DNA of 64,000 bases from Pelecanus crispus (lineage: Eukaryota; Chordata; Aves; Pelecaniformes; Pelecanidae): the NCBI RefSeq assembly GCF_030463565.1, contig NC_134646.1:64187710-64251709 (forward strand), in the 5' to 3' direction. The position numbers were made by a program, and so were the translations under genes. Shown here one piece after another: positions 36,696 to 50,532 of the stretch (its first letter is position 1; every line of letters starts with the position of its first letter). The notes beneath the pieces were generated by a model. It saw nothing but the letters and a program-made list of their open reading frames with translations. It was not told where the DNA came from and did not search any database.

Positions 36696-39473
36696 TGTAA
36701 GGAAGCTTTGAAGCTCCACATGGAGAAATTTTGAGAAAATGCTTTGGTCGCATAATCAGCAGCTATGTTCCTATAAATCATGTTGCAAACCAATGTACTT
36801 GAATGAGTTGAACAGGTTTACACTGATGTCTGTACATCTTGTATTTACTAACTGGTTCTCACTTGGGATAGGTCTGTTTCATGATTCTGTGCTAAATATA
36901 TTTTTTGAAGAGGGCATTGCCCATTTCATATGCTTAAGGCAAGTTTAAATTCTCCAAATTCCATCAAGCTTTGGAAATTTATCAATTGTTCTAATTTGTG
37001 CCCCTTTTAAGTTAACTTTAACAGTTATGATCCCATCAGACATAAATTCAGTGCAACAGTACTGTTTCTAGCTCTTGTCCTGTTGTTTTGAGTAGCATTT
37101 TTAAATCTCTTTAGGAGTGTGCTCCACAACTTAGGTGTCAGAAGGTGCTGCTATAAGCCATCCGTCGACAAGTTCCTGTGGAGCTCAAACACCCATAGTG
37201 ACCCCATCTCAGATCTGTTCAAATCTTATGTTCTCACCTGCTTGGTACCACTATTCCTATTACAACATTGTAGTAAGAGAAAAACAATTTGTCTTCCTGA
37301 CTCTTGAGGTACAATTGTTACATCTTCCTATTCTCATCAAAGAACTGTAAACATAAAGCTATAGGATTTATAGGGGTGGAAGGAGGGATGTAAACCTCTA
37401 TGAATGGAAGAGAATGCAGAACCTGGACTGTTCTGTATTCATTAATCTTCCAGAAAATTCAGTTTGTAATTAGGGCACTCCGCTCTTGTCTTTCCAAATA
37501 AGCAAGATTCTGTAGTTTAATAGAAACCTCAAAAAATAAAAGCTGTGAGGAAGAGTAGGTCTGAGGCATATTGAAGCAGCATTGGTAGGTGTACCACAGA
37601 GACATACTATTCCTAGTCTTTGCTGAACCCAACAGAACTGTGTTGGGACAGTCAACATCACGTCTGTAATCTTTTATGTGCAGGGAAATGATCTCCTCCA
37701 GCTGCAGCTCAAAGGCTGCTCTCAGTTGTTCTAACTCCATAGTCAAACTCAAAGGATGTGGAGTGAGTGGCACTGAATATTCTTAGGCTAGCTCTATATT
37801 TTTCAGACTTTCTCATTTTGTAGCCTTTCCCTGTGCCCCCTGCAGTGTTGGACATGCCCTATTCTGACCTGGAGAAATAGTAGGAAGGTACACTTGTTTT
37901 AACAAAGGTGATAAATTGTCACTTGTTGCATAGACTGATCTGAGCAAAAGTATATTCCCTTCTAATTATATACACAAGAAACTTAAGTCTCTGGCAACTC
38001 TGCAGTCGTTCATATTTCATTTTTATGTAGTTTACTGAGATTTAAAAAAAATGTTGTTGAAGATCTGCATTTTAATTATGTCTCATATGCCCTAACTTTT
38101 AATTTGGCATATCTTGTTACATAATTGGTCACATTTCTGAAACTCTTGGAATATCCTGAACATTGCTGGAATTTAGGACAAGTGTACCTATGTATATGGA
38201 GTTCTAATATCTGCTTTACTGAATACAAGTGGCTTGTTAATGTTACTTCAAAACAGTGGGTTTGCTCTGCTTGACAAGTAAGTGATTTATTTTCTCAAAC
38301 CTGTTTTATTAAACACAGTTTAACTGGAGCAACGTAAAACCAAAATCCTAGGTCCTCTTCTCAAGGAATATAATGTTTTATGTATCATGATGAGAATAAA
38401 TGTTTTTTCCTTAGAACTAGAAAAAAAATCATATACATCCAGCAACACTGATTCAGGTAAAATCAGTCATAAATGAGAATAAAATAGTTACATACTACAT
38501 TAGAAAGGATAGATCTTACTGATTTCCAAGATGGTAGTTCATTGTGTTCATATGTTTTCTCTCTTGAACTCCTATTAGGGAGTCTTAGGCAGGCATATAT
38601 CAGGGCCTGCATCCAAAATTTGGACAAAAACTTTTCTAATGCAGATGGAACAGTTTTTCTAATTATTCAGTCTTGCCAATTGGTCTATAAAAGATCAGCT
38701 CCAGTCATCGGTTTCATGACAAGTGGGAAAATAAATTGTTCAAGATAAGATGCAAATTAGGGACAAAGTTCAGCTGACTACCAGAATATGTAATTATATT
38801 TTGACGTGTCACAGAGTAAGACAGTCTTACTTGACTTAAATTTTGTAAACTTAAAATGTTTGGATAGAAAATTGGTAGGGGAGGGGTGTGTAAAAACTGT
38901 TAATTCTTGAGAAATGTAAGTTTGACTTTGAAAAATAAATCCAGAGCAGGTTAGGAAAACACCTTTCTTGAATGCAATTTTAAATTATAATAATGTACTG
39001 ATGAATTTGTGATTACATTGTTGTATGGATGAGATGGAGTGTCCATAAATGCACCACTGATGGTCTGAGGGACAAAGATTCTAACATATGAGATACTGCA
39101 GAATACAAAATATACTGCATAATATGCAATAATGAGCAAAAAAACATCAATAATGATGACAAAAAAAACCCAAAACAAAACACCAAACAAACAGTAAGAC
39201 TCCTTGAAAAGCAATCCCAGCACAAGAAAATCTGAAGGCTTGAATACAGTGTATAAGCAAAGAATATGATTAAGGGTGTGTGGCTGCCTCTTTGCAACAC
39301 TTCAAGGGCTGTGCAACATAATTGGTACTGAAAGTTGACATTCCTAGAGTAGCTCACCATTATAGCTGTTAGGAACCTGATTTTGATATATCATTCCTTG
39401 GTTATGCATTTGTATGTATACCTGCTTACTGTACATTTGATGCTATTTGGTGATAATCACATATGTGATCTGT
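36696..39473. other. Intergenic, no gene recognised
   Basis: About 2.8 kb of AT-rich unique sequence. I see no repeat family, RNA gene or protein domain. Confidence 0.6.
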
Positions 39474-39568
39474 GTTAGTGGTGGACTTGGTAATGTTAGG
39501 TTAATGGTTGGACTGGATGGTCTTAAAGTCTTTTCCAATCTAAATGATTCTATGATTCTATGATTCTA
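39474..39568 (+). mobile_element. CR1 LINE 3' tail fragment
   Basis: The sequence 'tagtggtggacttggtaatgttaggttaatggttggactgg' is followed by ATTCTATG repeats, the CR1 tail of the same subfamily as 31748-32362. It is about 95 bp and severely 5'-truncated. Confidence 0.88.
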
Positions 39569-40956
39569 AATCACCTATTACAATGTTGATTAATGAATGT
39601 AAACTCAGCTTTTTTCAAAGCTACTGATCCACTGTAACTCAGCATCTGTGGATGCCAGTCTAATGATAAGCCTGTATGTAACATGGATTTAAGTGTTCAA
39701 TGTTAGAGAACACTGGCCAAGCAATAGATAGCACATAGAGAGCAGTTATACTATGCTGTTTGGTTAACTAAAGTTAAGCTTGCCCTTAAGCACTTGATTC
39801 TCCCTTTATTTTAAGGCTTGGTTGTGTTACTCATTCCTGCTCCCTGGCACAATATTTGATGGAAAAGCAGTGTTTTTATCTCAAACAATACAGACACCCA
39901 AGAGCTGGCCCTGAGCAAGTTGGATTGCTTACACAAAGCAGTGTGGTGATGTGCAGAGGTGCTCATGAGAGTCTTGACAGCACTGTAGCTCTTTCATCAG
40001 TCATTGCATGGCCTTTAGTCCTGTCTGCACAGCAGCACTCCTTTGCTAATTTGTATCTCAGCTCAGAACAGCATTGTATAGTTTGGATGCAAATGATTCC
40101 CCTTCATTTCAGCTAAGGGGATCTTAAGACCAAACAGTATGACCTTATTTCAAGTTTGCAAGAAACAAGGGAGGAAGGAGAGAGGTAGAGGCAGAAGGCT
40201 GGTTTGCCGCAGAAAGCAAGAAGATGACCAAGGTATTATGATGGCTGGAAAATTGCATATGACTCTCTAATTTGGAGACTTTCTTGAAATCCTAGAGTTG
40301 CTTTCAGACAAAGTCTGGAATATCAATATCAGCAATAAATTCAGCTGGGAATACATCAGACCACCTGCAAATGTGCTTCATACCTGATTTATATGTATTC
40401 AGCAAGTCCAGCCTCTCCTGACTGTGAGGCTTAAGGTGTGGTACACTTCACTACTGTGTTACTTACAGATCCTGTACATACCAAGTTATTGGTGAACACA
40501 ATGCAGTCAGTCTCTGCATAGACTTTCAGGCTGGTGCATTTACTTTAATATATCCTACATGATTCTTCTATCTGCAGGGTGTCTGGGGTAGCAATAGGTT
40601 GTGCCCAAGGCAGTATGACATAAATGAGATTAAAATGTTTAATGATACATCTTAGAATGGCAGGATTTGCAGGATTGGGTAACCACAAATCTAGTTTTGA
40701 AAACTAGACATATACCAATGAAGCTCATCACTGATGGTCTCTGAAGATTTGACTCTATTAGTGTAAGCAATTTAATAAATTTTATTATGGTGCCTATAAG
40801 TGAATATACATATTCACATACATTTAAGGGGACATGAGATAAATGTCTTTTTAAAGAATTGTTTAAACATCTAAAATTCCAAGTTGTGTCACTCAGCTCT
40901 GTGGAAGCACAGCCAAGCTAGTACTGCATATTAAAAAAATAACTGGAAAAAATTAG
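39569..40956. other. Intergenic, no gene recognised
   Basis: About 1.4 kb of unique sequence with no recognisable repeat or gene. Confidence 0.6.
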
Positions 40957-43930
40957 TATCATAGGATGATTAAGGTTGGAAGGGACCTCAGGAGACCTGT
41001 AGTCCAACCTCCTGCTCAAAGCTCGGTCAGCTATGAGGTCAGACCAAGTTGGTCAGAGTTTAATCTAGTTGGTTCTTGAAAAAAAACAAAGATGGAGACT
41101 GCACAACCTCTCTAGGTAGCCTGTTCCAGTGCTTAATTATCCTCATGGGGGAAAAATTTTGTCCTTATATCCAGTCTGAACGTCTTGCGTTTCAATTTAT
41201 GCCTGTTGTCTCTCATCCTCTTTCGATGCACCTCTGAATAACCTGGCTCTGTTGTCTTGGTGACATTCTCATAAGTACTTGGGGGCTGCTCTTAGGTTGC
41301 CCCAAAGCTGTATCTTCTCCAGCTCTCTCATCCTCTTCTCACAGACCAAGTACTCCAGCTCTGGACCAGCTGTGCTAAAATCAACCCACTTTATCAACAT
41401 CTTTCCTTTATAGGGGAGCCCAAAACTGAACATGGGACTCTAGATGTGGTGCTGAGAGGGGAATAATCACTCCTGTGGGTCACCTGGTCATGCTTGTGTT
41501 ACTACAGCCCTGGATGCTCTTGGCTTTCTTTGCTGCCAGGGCACGCTGCTGGCTCGTGCCCAGCTTACATTCACCAGCACTGCCAGGAATATTTTCAGCA
41601 GATCTGCTCCTCTGATGGTCAGGTTCCAGCCCATATCATTGCAGGGGGCTCTTCCTTTCCAAGCACAGGACTTGGTATTTGTTCTTACTGAGGAACCTTG
41701 CTGAGGCTCCTGTTGCCCATTCCTTCATACTGTCTACTCTGGATGGCCATCCTGCCTTCAAGTGTATCAGCTGATCCAGCAATTTGATGTCAACTGCAAA
41801 CTTGATGAGAGTGCACTCCATTCACCGCCTCCAGGTCATTGATAAAGTTGTTAAACAGGACAGGTCCTAGGATAAACCCCTCCACTTGTCACAGGTCTCC
41901 AGGTAGGGAAAGATCCACTAATTACCACGCTCTGAATTCTATCAGATTTTGTGTTGTTTTTTTTTTTTTTTTATCCAGTTATTTTATTTATTTTTATTCA
42001 TCCATCCAGACTGTAATGTTCTAACTGGGATACAAGAATAATGCAGCAGACAGTGTTGAAAGCCTTGATTAAAATAAAGGTAAATTGGCTCAATTCGTCT
42101 AACCTCATCCATAAATCCATTTCTTTTATCACAGTAGGCAAACAAGTTTCTCACAAAGGGTTTACACTTGGTCTATACTGACTCTTCCCAAGCACTTTGT
42201 CCTTCATGTGCCCAGAATTATGTTTCTGGAGGACTTGCTCTTTGATTTTTCCCAGGCACCAAAGTGAAGCTAATTGACCTGTAGTTCTCCAAAGTTGACA
42301 TACTGGCCTTTTTGAAGATGACTGCAATATTTGCCTTTCTCCAGTTCTCAGATCTCCATAACCTGTCAAAGACGACAGACAGCAGCCTTTTAAGGAGACC
42401 AACCATCCCTCTCAGCACCCTTGGATCACATGGATTTGCATGGGTTGTGCTGTCTGAAGTAAGCCCTGACTTTATCCTCATCCAATGCTGGCTTTTTTCT
42501 CTGAATCCTTTCACTGAGGCGGGTGCCTGGGAGACATTCTCAGTAAAGACTGAGGCAAAGGTGGTGTTCAGCACCTCATCCTTACACATCTGCTGTCACT
42601 AAATCACTGACCCCTTTCATCACTGTGCTTGCATTGTTCCTGTTTGGCCTTTTCCTGCTGTTGCAGCGCTAGAAGCTCTTCTCATTGCCCTTGACATCCC
42701 TAATGGATTTCAGCTCCAGCTGAGCTGCAGCTTTCCTAACACCATCCCTGCATGCCTGAGTAATGCTTCTAAATTTCTTCTTAGCAGCCTCTCCCTGCTT
42801 CAACTTTTTGTATACTGCCCTTTTTTTCCATTGGAGTTCTACCATGAGTTTCCTGTTTAGTCAGCCTGGCCTCCTGAGGCTGCTTGTTTTTCTGGGAACC
42901 AGGATGGACCATTCTTATGTTTGGTTGGTGTCCTTCCCAGCCTTCTTGAGCTCCTTTGCCCTTCAGAGGTGCATCCTCCTATGTGATCCTACCTACCAGT
43001 TCCCTGAATAAGCTGAAAGCTCCTCCCCTAAATTACAGGATATATTGTGTTTCTGTGTTTCTCATCTCCCTCATTCTCCTCAGGATCTTCAACTTTACTA
43101 GTTCATGGTCATTCCAAAGTTACCATTGATTATCATATCCTCAGTCAGTTCTTCCTTGTTTGTGAACAGCTGACCCAGCTGCACATAATTCCTGTTGGTA
43201 CAAGTAATTATATCAAGAAGTTATCCCTGACACCCTCCAGAAATCTTTCCTGTCCTGGTGCCCTTCCAGAAGATGCCAGAGTTCCCCCATGAGAACTGGG
43301 GTCTGTGATCCAGAATTCCTTATTTCAAAAGAGCTTCATCCATTTCCTCACCCTGATCAGGTAGAACTTTTACAAACTCTCACCACTGTGTCTCCCTTAC
43401 TGGCCTCTCATTTGATCCTAAGCTGTGACCTCTCAGCCAAACTGTTGTCTGTTCCACAGAAGGACTCGCATACTTCTGAGCTACTCTTTCACATCCCTCT
43501 TTCCTCCCTCGTCCTCTTCTTGACTTGTCTTCCCTGAAGAGCTTGTAAGAAAACCCCATTACTATAACCTACTTGTGTGAGTTGTCCCACCGCAGCTCAG
43601 TAATTGAAAAGATGTCGCAGTTCTATAACCACATGCAGAGCTACAGTCTCTGCTGTTTGTTTCCCAGGCTGCGTGCATTTCCATGCATATGATGTGCTTG
43701 AGGTGGCCCCTCTTTTATTATTCTGGAGGTCTCTCCTGTACCTGCCACCTTGTGCCCTTTGCTGCCCACCCCTGCCCACCACTTTCTTACTTGACTGTGG
43801 GTTGGGATTTCCCTCCACAGCTGTTGCTAGGTCAGAGCTCTACTCACCAGGTTGGCCTGCCTGCTGGCAAAGCTGCTGCTGCCACCTTTGTCTTCAGCCC
43901 TCAGAAAGAGGGCCCTGTGATCTAAAAGCA
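40957..43930 (-). pseudogene. Old decayed CR1, nearly full ORF2 length
   Basis: The minus strand holds ordered ORF2 pieces over about 3 kb. Near 43670 it has the ORF2 opening (NKQ-like, 'gcatggaaatgcacgcagcc'), at 42218-42589 the early reverse transcriptase (RKANIAVIFKKA, ENYRSISF, TLVPGK), and near 41800 motif C reading KFAVDIKLL, where one catalytic Asp is replaced by Val. The tail, read on the plus strand, starts 'atcataggatgattaaggttggaagggacctcaggaga', an older CR1 3' consensus. Many stops and shifts show long decay. The 5' limit near 43930 is approximate. Confidence 0.8.
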
Positions 43931-46900
43931 AAATTGCTGTTGAAGACATCAGCTATATAAGACCCTAATCAATTTCCTAAAATAACTGGGACCATATTCT
44001 ATGGTTTGCAAATTTTTCTGATGAACCAGCTGTTGAATAAAAGCTGTGGCAATATCATCATCCAAACCAGAAAGAACACTAGGGATAATGGATTTCTCAC
44101 CTATAGGTTATGTTCTGATTTATTGTAGCTGAGGATTTGGCCAACAAATCTCCATGCCACTCCTCTTAGATTAAAAATATATGCTTTAAAAACCTCCAAA
44201 TAACATGTCTATATGCATTTTTTGATGCAATAGATATTGGAAGGTATTATAATTTCTCAGGACATGTTTTAAATCTCACTGCACTTTCTCTCTGAACTAA
44301 ATTGCTGCTGCTGTTGGGTCACTATATTTCTTTCTTGTGGTTTGAGGAGTAGGAGCAAGGGGAGACTTGAGATACTGCTGTCATGTATATCCAAGCCTTG
44401 CTGTGTTAATCCAACACAGACTGCTGTTTTTTCTCCCCAGGAAGCGCTTTCTAAAGTCTTTAAGTGCTATTGAGAGCAAGAGGGTAAGTGTCCTGTAATG
44501 ACTTTAAGGTCAGCAAACAAAAGCAGAAGTTTCTGGAAAAGTTTGAGGGGAGAAAAACTAAAAGATTGCTTTCATTTGCCTATTGGTCAAAGGTATATGT
44601 TGCCAATGTAATGGGGTACCAACAGTATATATCAATAAACAATAAAATAATACACACCTATAGCTTACAGTTACAATAAAGTCATGCATTCAGGCAGATC
44701 CTTTGTGGCTCTGTAATCATCACAATGTAGTTTTAAGAGATTTCTTTTTCAAGAAGAAGGGTTTGAAAGATTTTACATTTCTAGCATTCCAGCCAAGGCT
44801 ATATTAGAATGCACTAGAATCTGGTATGTTTAGCAAGGGAGAGAATGTATAGGAAAAAAATTAAACATTCAAAGAAGGCTGGCTGTTTTCCCACCTTTCC
44901 TTGTAATTTGAGTATACTGGGACAAGCTCTGTTCAGATTTGTCCCTGTGCAGATTAATTCCGGCTACATGGATACATTGAAAACAGAATTTGAGTAGTTA
45001 TTCTTCAGTCTGTATATTCTGCTGTAGTGATCCTGAGGCAAGATTTCATTTCTATGACTGACAGATGGTGCAGCTTTCTCTGGAGTAGGGCATGGAAACT
45101 TTTACAACTTCTCACTTCTTATATTAACAGCCTTTTCCTTCTAAAAGATTTCAGTAAGAATTTGATCTATTCCCAAATGAGTAGCAGGTAGATTCAAGGA
45201 TTACAAATAAAGGTCTTTAGGCATACCTGATTCCTTTTCCTTTCCACAGCTGTATTGTGAAATCAAAGGATAGAAGCTGTAAGAGTCTACAAAGGCTGCT
45301 ATGTTTCTGTTGCTCAGAGGCAGAGGTCTCTCACTGAGGCATGATATCTGATCCTAGCTTTTTTCTACAGTAAATCTGTGCTCTTACAAAGGTGGTAATA
45401 CATCTTTGGAGCTGGAGCAAGTCTCCTCCATGTCAGACTGTATACTTTAAGTTGCTCAGGTTTTACGAGTTAAAATAGGTTCGCCTATCTAATCTTCTGC
45501 AAGGTATACCACATAGTCACATATCGGTTAACTTGATTAACATCTCTGTGCAGTGCTGCTTCATTTACAGCAGCAATATCGTTTGAGGGAGAAGGGAGTC
45601 TGCTCATTTCCATGCTGACAAAAATACTAAAACCTGTCTCTCAACAGATATTGAAGATTTGGCACTTAATGACTTTACTAACGAGAGTACAAGAAACTTC
45701 AAACATTGAGAGAGTTGGGGGACCTGGTTGGGGGAAAAACACCTTTTTATTTGCTTCCTTAAGGTAAACTTCAGTAATAGTTTTCTTGTAGCACTACTGG
45801 CAAGTATGTTTTGGAAAAACAATAAAGAACAAGAATAAGGTCATATTTCTCTCCTTTTGAGAACTAAGTGTTAATTCACTTTGGTCACTTAAATAACTGC
45901 ATTTCTTTCTCTATAGCCTTCCAGCTATGCAGTCATTTAAGCCTAATCAAATTGTGCAGTTTCTCAACTTTGACCAGAATGCACTTTGCTTAAGGCTTAT
46001 ATGAGTTTGTGTAAATGCTAACTTTTTATTTATTTATTTATTTATTTGAAGGTTAAACAGTATACACTTTCCAGCTCTTTAATTTGTGCTGCTTCATGGG
46101 GTATAAGGAGTAGTTTGTTTTGTAAGCCAGATCTGGAGTTTGAAGAGGTTGCAGTACCATTGCTGCCAAAGGATGTTTTTTACAAAGATAGGGAACTCCT
46201 CTGGAGTTCTGAATAATTCTTAGAAGAATGCTAGTATAAATGAAACGCATGTATCTTCACATTTTAATCTTACATTTTCCTGTCATGTTACAATATGATA
46301 TTTAAAAACTGCTGCATGACTCTAAGTTCTTTAAACTAAAATATTACTAACTTGTATTCAGTGAAATATTTGTTATCCACATTAGCTTAATGAGTATCAA
46401 TCTAGTTTTTAAATTTAATTTTAGAGAGAAATAGTAGGAAATTAAATTATTAGTATATTACAGATTAACCTGCAATGATCTTAATGACTCCAAAATGAAG
46501 TCCTATTAATACCAATTGCTTTCTCCGGTGGAATGTGAAGGTGAAGAAACACTGGTTTTTAATTTCTTTTGCAAAAACAATTGTGTCTTTTCATTGTTAT
46601 CAGAGGATATAGCAGAAGTTCTAATTGCATCACTGATGCTAAAAGTTGTAGCTAGAAGATTCGATAAAACAGATACTCCAAAGACCACAAAGATCACCTG
46701 GTGAGAACTCACATATTACTGTATTGCTCAAGTAGGTTTTACTATCTTTACTATCTGTTTTGTATTTGTGTTCAAAAAGAATAAAGTTTGAAATAAAATA
46801 ACACAAACTCTTAGAAACTTGTTTGCAAATGCTTTTGGTTTGTTTTGCCACACATTTTTATCTGTATAAATCTCCACAATCAGGAGTACACAACAAGACA

Positions 46901-47386
46901 AACGCCTGTCACTGATTTTGGCAGGAGTTAAATACATGACTATCTTTAAGAATCATGTAATGGGCTGTTCACATGTCCGAATAAACACAGTAACAGTCGG
47001 TTCTAGTGCTCATAACCTACATAATTCTGTGAGTCCAGCTATGTGCTTCCTGAGGCACAGAGTTTTAGAGTTTAGGTTTATTAGTATGTTTTTAGAGTTT
47101 AGGTTAATTAGTAAGTTTATTGCAATTTGGAGAAAATAAAATCTAACCTTTTTTTTTCCCTTTTCCTAACCTTTTCTCACTGAAAGTTTTCTCAGTAGAA
47201 GACTTGCAGCTGAAGATTTCCAAGGGGTAATTATGGTTAGGCACAGATTATTTTTCATCACTCTCTTGGGGAAACAGTATCAAAAGCCTTGAGTATCAAT
47301 AAGAACTTCCTGAAGCAAAGCTTTTTACTGTGTTGGTTAAAAAAGTAATGGCGTTAAGAGATGGGTTTTGGGGGGTTTTCCTGTTT
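43931..47386. other. Intergenic, no gene recognised
   Basis: About 3.5 kb of AT-rich unique sequence. A (TTTA)n microsatellite at about 46024-46048 is the only clear structure. Confidence 0.6.
46024..46048. repeat. (TTTA)n microsatellite
   Basis: About six copies of TTTA following a T-run. Confidence 0.9.
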
Positions 47387-47431
47387 GGGGGGGGGGGGGT
47401 TGGTTTGGTTTGGTTTCGTTTGGTTTGGTTT
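47387..47431 (+). repeat. 13-G run followed by GGTTT repeats
   Basis: A run of 13 G is followed by five or six units of GGTTT/GGTTTC. Upstream, at about 47363-47376, there are GGG and GGGGGG runs. Together these give the spacing expected of G-quadruplex-forming DNA on the plus strand. Such runs are also assembly-error-prone. Confidence 0.85.
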
Positions 47432-47799
47432 AGGGGTTTCTAGAGAGAAAAAGAGACTTTCAGTGTTCTGCTTCCAGTAGTTGTTAGTGTGTCTGTTTAG
47501 GTAGGAGAGCAGGAGAAACAAACAGATATGGTTTTTACTTATGTTACTCTTAACTTGTGTCATTCATAAAAAGTATCAATCTAGAAATCTTCTGGGTTTT
47601 TTATTTTATTCCTTATGTGAGCCAGATTCATGGCATGCATCCCAAAAATCGATCTCCTCTGACAATAAGTTGAGCAGTTTGATTCACTGTGAGAAAACAC
47701 ACCATCTTCCATATATCTTGAACCTATTGTTTAGTAATTTCATATGATGCTTCATAGCCCATTTATTAAGCGAAACTGACAGTTTTCCCCACTTCTCTT

Positions 47800-48245
47800 C
47801 ATGCCATTCATGACTTTATATGGATCACTGTCAAGCTCTCAGTTCTCTCCTCTAGGGTGAAGAGTCCTATCTTATTTATTCTATACTTTTGACCACCCTA
47901 CTCAGCATCTCTTCTAGTATTTATATCCTTTGAATGTAGAGGGGTGGAGGTCAGAACTGTGAAAAATATTCATGATGCACGTGCATCTTGATTTAAGCAG
48001 TGGAATCTATTCGGTTCAATAATCCTTCCTTAGTTCTAATTCTTCATTCTGTTTTTTTATCTGAGTGCCACTGAACAGTAAACTTCTGGAAGCTACAGAT
48101 CCCATCACTGTGTAAGGAAAGACAAGATGTATTATTTCTGAGTGTTGCTAAATTTATTTCATCTGAAGTCTCTCAGTACAGGAAAATTACTCTGTAACTC
48201 TCAGATGTGACCTTCTCAGTCCATGACTAACCAAGCTCTCACCTT
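47800..48245 (-). mobile_element. Possible ancient CR1/L3-like LINE relic
   Basis: On the plus strand the blocks 'ctctagggtgaagagtcc', 'ggtcagaactgtgaaaaatattcatgatg' and 'aatttatttcatctgaagt...tctgtaactctcag' occur in this order. They resemble ancient amniote L3-type LINE copies read in reverse. This match is from memory of a diverged repeat family and needs a library search. Confidence 0.4.
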
Positions 48246-50133
48246 TCTTTATTTCTTTCTGAATGCTTATTTTGAGTAGCTGAGTTTTCTTTGGAACTGA
48301 AAAGTGGTATTTAACTTTTATATTAATACATAATAATGTAGCTAGCTGGTACATTATAGCACCTCATGGGAGTTATAGTTTGAATGCCCTGTTCTCCGGG
48401 TGTCACTTTTACATCATTTCCCTTGATCAATCCTATGCCCTCCTAAATGAGCACATCATGCTAACTGTATCATTAATTAGCCATTATCATTGTACTGATT
48501 ACACATAAACACAATCAGAATATTCAAAAGGGGCATCCAAACTAGTTGGAAAGAATCTTAACTTACCAGGGCTGGGCAAAAGATGATTCCTTCTTTCTTG
48601 TATATATGAAACACTGTTAACTCTACTTCAGAGGGACCTGGGGCATTTGTACATTTTCCTTTCATCTCTACATAAGGGACAGATTAGAGCAAGAAGAAAT
48701 GCACTGCTTGTTATTATAAGGTTGTACCCAGCATGTGGTTTGTTCTTTATCACACAGAGCAGCTTTTCAATCCTCTCTGGAATTCAGGATTTTTTTTTTT
48801 TTTTTATCAGCATAGCACCAGATTATTCTAAATTCAAGGCATATTTCTTGTTCCACCACCTATAAGGGCCATTTTAATATTCAAACTCATATTTAGAGTT
48901 CTGTGTGATGGAGTCTACCATGATTTCATGTTCCTAAAGATAAGGGTGGCAAGATGATGCCTGCCAGATCGTCAGAGGTCAGATTGAAAAAGAATACAGA
49001 ATCACCTATTATTCCGGGTCTCTCTTCTAGTTCAGAACAAGGTGGGCAAAAGCTAAGTAGGTGCCACGCTGCTTCCAGGAACTGTAGCAAAAGGACATGA
49101 ACTAAGATTAAAAAAAAAGCTCTGACTTGTTCTAGCAACTTATGTGAGACAGGAGGCTAGAAAGAAGCTGGAGCAAGTCTGGTAGTTGCCCTGTTTTCTA
49201 ACTCTGTGATTGCCATACCCTGTCATATTAAGTGAGAGCCACTAATTTATGTATTTTTTTCTCTCTTACTAAACTTTAAAATAGATATAAGACCTCATGC
49301 TGAAGGTCCCTGTTGTCCAGTATTCTGTGTCTCTGACATTGGCTAATGACAGAAGTAGACAATTTTCTGGAATCTTGAAAAGTGTCTTAAAATCTGCATC
49401 ATAAGCCAGAGGTGAGAGGTGTGGGTGTGTACACACACACACACACTCTTAACTGGTATTATGTATCCATCTGTAATTTTTTTTTTTTAATCCTCCTTTC
49501 TTTTTTTTGCTTATGAAATTCTCAGCCTCTTCTGTTTTGATCAGACCTAAATAATAAATCATTACAGTATGTGCAGCAGTTTGTGGATCTTTTCAGACCA
49601 ACAGTTTCCCTTTCATCTTATTCTGATTTCTTCACTTCTACTTGTCTTATCAAATATATATTCAAGAAACTTAGAGCAGACTACTATCACCATAATCTTG
49701 CCTCAGTTAGAATCAGCTTTATTTTCTGGAATCATGTAATATAGTTACTATATAAGAAGAAAAAGCATCAAGAAGATGGTTTACCTCAACTGGATTTAGT
49801 ACAAGTTATAAAACCTGTGAGTTCTTTTGGAAGAAGTGGAGGTGTACATTTGTGTGGGGAAAAGATAGACTCCAGTGTTAGAGATTCCATTCATGGGATT
49901 TTCTGTAGGTGCTGGAAATCCATGAGAGGTAGGTAATAGAAAGAGACAGAAATTTTCTACTCTTGCTCTAGTCTTTCCTTTCTTCTCTGATTCTCCACAG
50001 AATTGGGAAAAACCTAGTGACTCATTCTTACTTAAGTCACTTTCTCCATGACACTGCATTTGCTGAGTGTAAAATTTACCAAAGAAGAAGTAAACATGGT
50101 ATACTAAACCTGTTTTTATGCTACCTTAGTTAC
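48246..50133. other. Intergenic, no gene recognised
   Basis: About 1.9 kb of unique sequence with a T-run near 48790-48803 and a short (CA)n at about 49431-49446. No gene or interspersed repeat is recognised. Confidence 0.6.
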
Positions 50134-50374
50134 TGTCCTGGCTTCAGCTGGAATAGAGTTAATTTTCTTCCTGGTAGCTGGCATAGTGCTGTGTTTTCGA
50201 TTTAGTAGGAGAAGAATGCTGATAACACACTGATATTGTAGTTGTTGCTAAGTACTGCTTATGCTAGTCAAGGACTTTTCAGCTTCCCATGCTCTGCCAT
50301 GTACACAAGAAGCTGGGAGGGGGCATAGGCAGCACAGCTGACCCAAACTGGCCAAAGGGCTATTCCATACCTTA

Positions 50375-50382
50375 TGACGTCA
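50375..50382 (+). promoter_or_regulatory. CRE palindrome in LTR copy 3
   Basis: Perfect TGACGTCA, at the same position relative to the TATA box as in LTR copy 1. Confidence 0.65.
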
Positions 50383-50389
50383 TGCTCAG

Positions 50390-50397
50390 TATATAAA
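50390..50397 (+). promoter_or_regulatory. TATA box in LTR copy 3
   Basis: TATATAAA, seven bases downstream of the CRE, the expected U3 promoter layout. Activity cannot be told from sequence. Confidence 0.6.
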
Positions 50398-50498
50398 CTA
50401 GGGGGATTTGGCCAGGGGGCAGCGATTGCTGCTCAGGGACTATCTGGGTATCAGCCAGCGGGTGGTGAGCAATTGCATTGTACATCACTTGTTTTGTA

Positions 50499-50532
<34 letters not shown>

